Below, in pieces: positions 5,239-5,287 of a stretch of 5,287 nt of DNA. A program made the position numbers and the translations under genes. Source of the stretch: Alphaproteobacteria bacterium (GTDB lineage: Bacteria; Pseudomonadota; Alphaproteobacteria; Rs-D84). How positions within the stretch are numbered: the stretch's first letter is position 1; each line of letters opens with the position of its first letter. The notes under the pieces were generated by a model. That model ran no database searches and had not been told where the DNA came from. It was given only the letters and a program-made list of their open reading frames with translations. Where the stretch lies: contig JAFOXU010000021.1 in assembly GCA_017425725.1 (NCBI GenBank), positions 1 through 5,287 of the forward strand, read 5' to 3'.

Positions 5239-5287
5239 GGGACGGTCATCTCTCTTTGCCTTTATAATTTGTGTATTTTGTAGTTGC

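Overview
The window suggests a low-to-moderate GC alphaproteobacterium, probably an uncultured host- or gut-associated lineage. Three things point there: an XRE regulator with the TFQQIQKYE / RISASRL signature typical of alphaproteobacterial PraR/PhrR-like proteins, a full-length MtaB, and AT-rich intergenic DNA with recognisable sigma-70-type promoters. The genus cannot be settled from this window alone.

Layout, left to right. (1) Positions 1-105, minus strand: the first 35 codons of gpmI (cofactor-independent phosphoglycerate mutase), running off the left edge. (2) Positions 106-211: a compact divergent promoter region. (3) Positions 212-631, plus: the XRE/Cro-type regulator. (4) Positions 633-658: a bidirectional terminator. 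(5) Positions 665-939, minus: a three-tRNA cluster transcribed leftwards in the order Leu(CAG), Ala(CGC), Leu(UAA). (6) Positions 940-1068: a divergent promoter region for the tRNA cluster and for the next gene. (7) Positions 1069-3663, plus: a large exported cysteine-rich protein of unknown function (864 aa). (8) Positions 3667-3691: a second bidirectional terminator between convergent genes. (9) Positions 3690-3896, minus: a 68-aa single-pass membrane protein. (10) Positions 3942-5174, minus: mtaB, the tRNA ms2t6A37 methylthiotransferase. (11) Positions 5175-5287: the mtaB promoter, a GC hairpin that looks like the terminator of an upstream minus-strand gene, and unassigned sequence.

Most of the window is housekeeping (glycolysis, tRNAs, tRNA modification) in a very compact arrangement. 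Transcription units meet at shared bidirectional terminators and diverge from short shared promoter regions. There is no mobile element, CRISPR array or recognisable defence system. The most novel item is the secreted protein: 36 cysteines in the predicted mature chain, a recurring C-x6-C motif, and a basic low-complexity N-terminal tail. The other notable items are a tRNA-Ala whose near-universal G19-C56 tertiary pair appears replaced by A19-U56, and a near-consensus promoter that predicts a leaderless mtaB mRNA.
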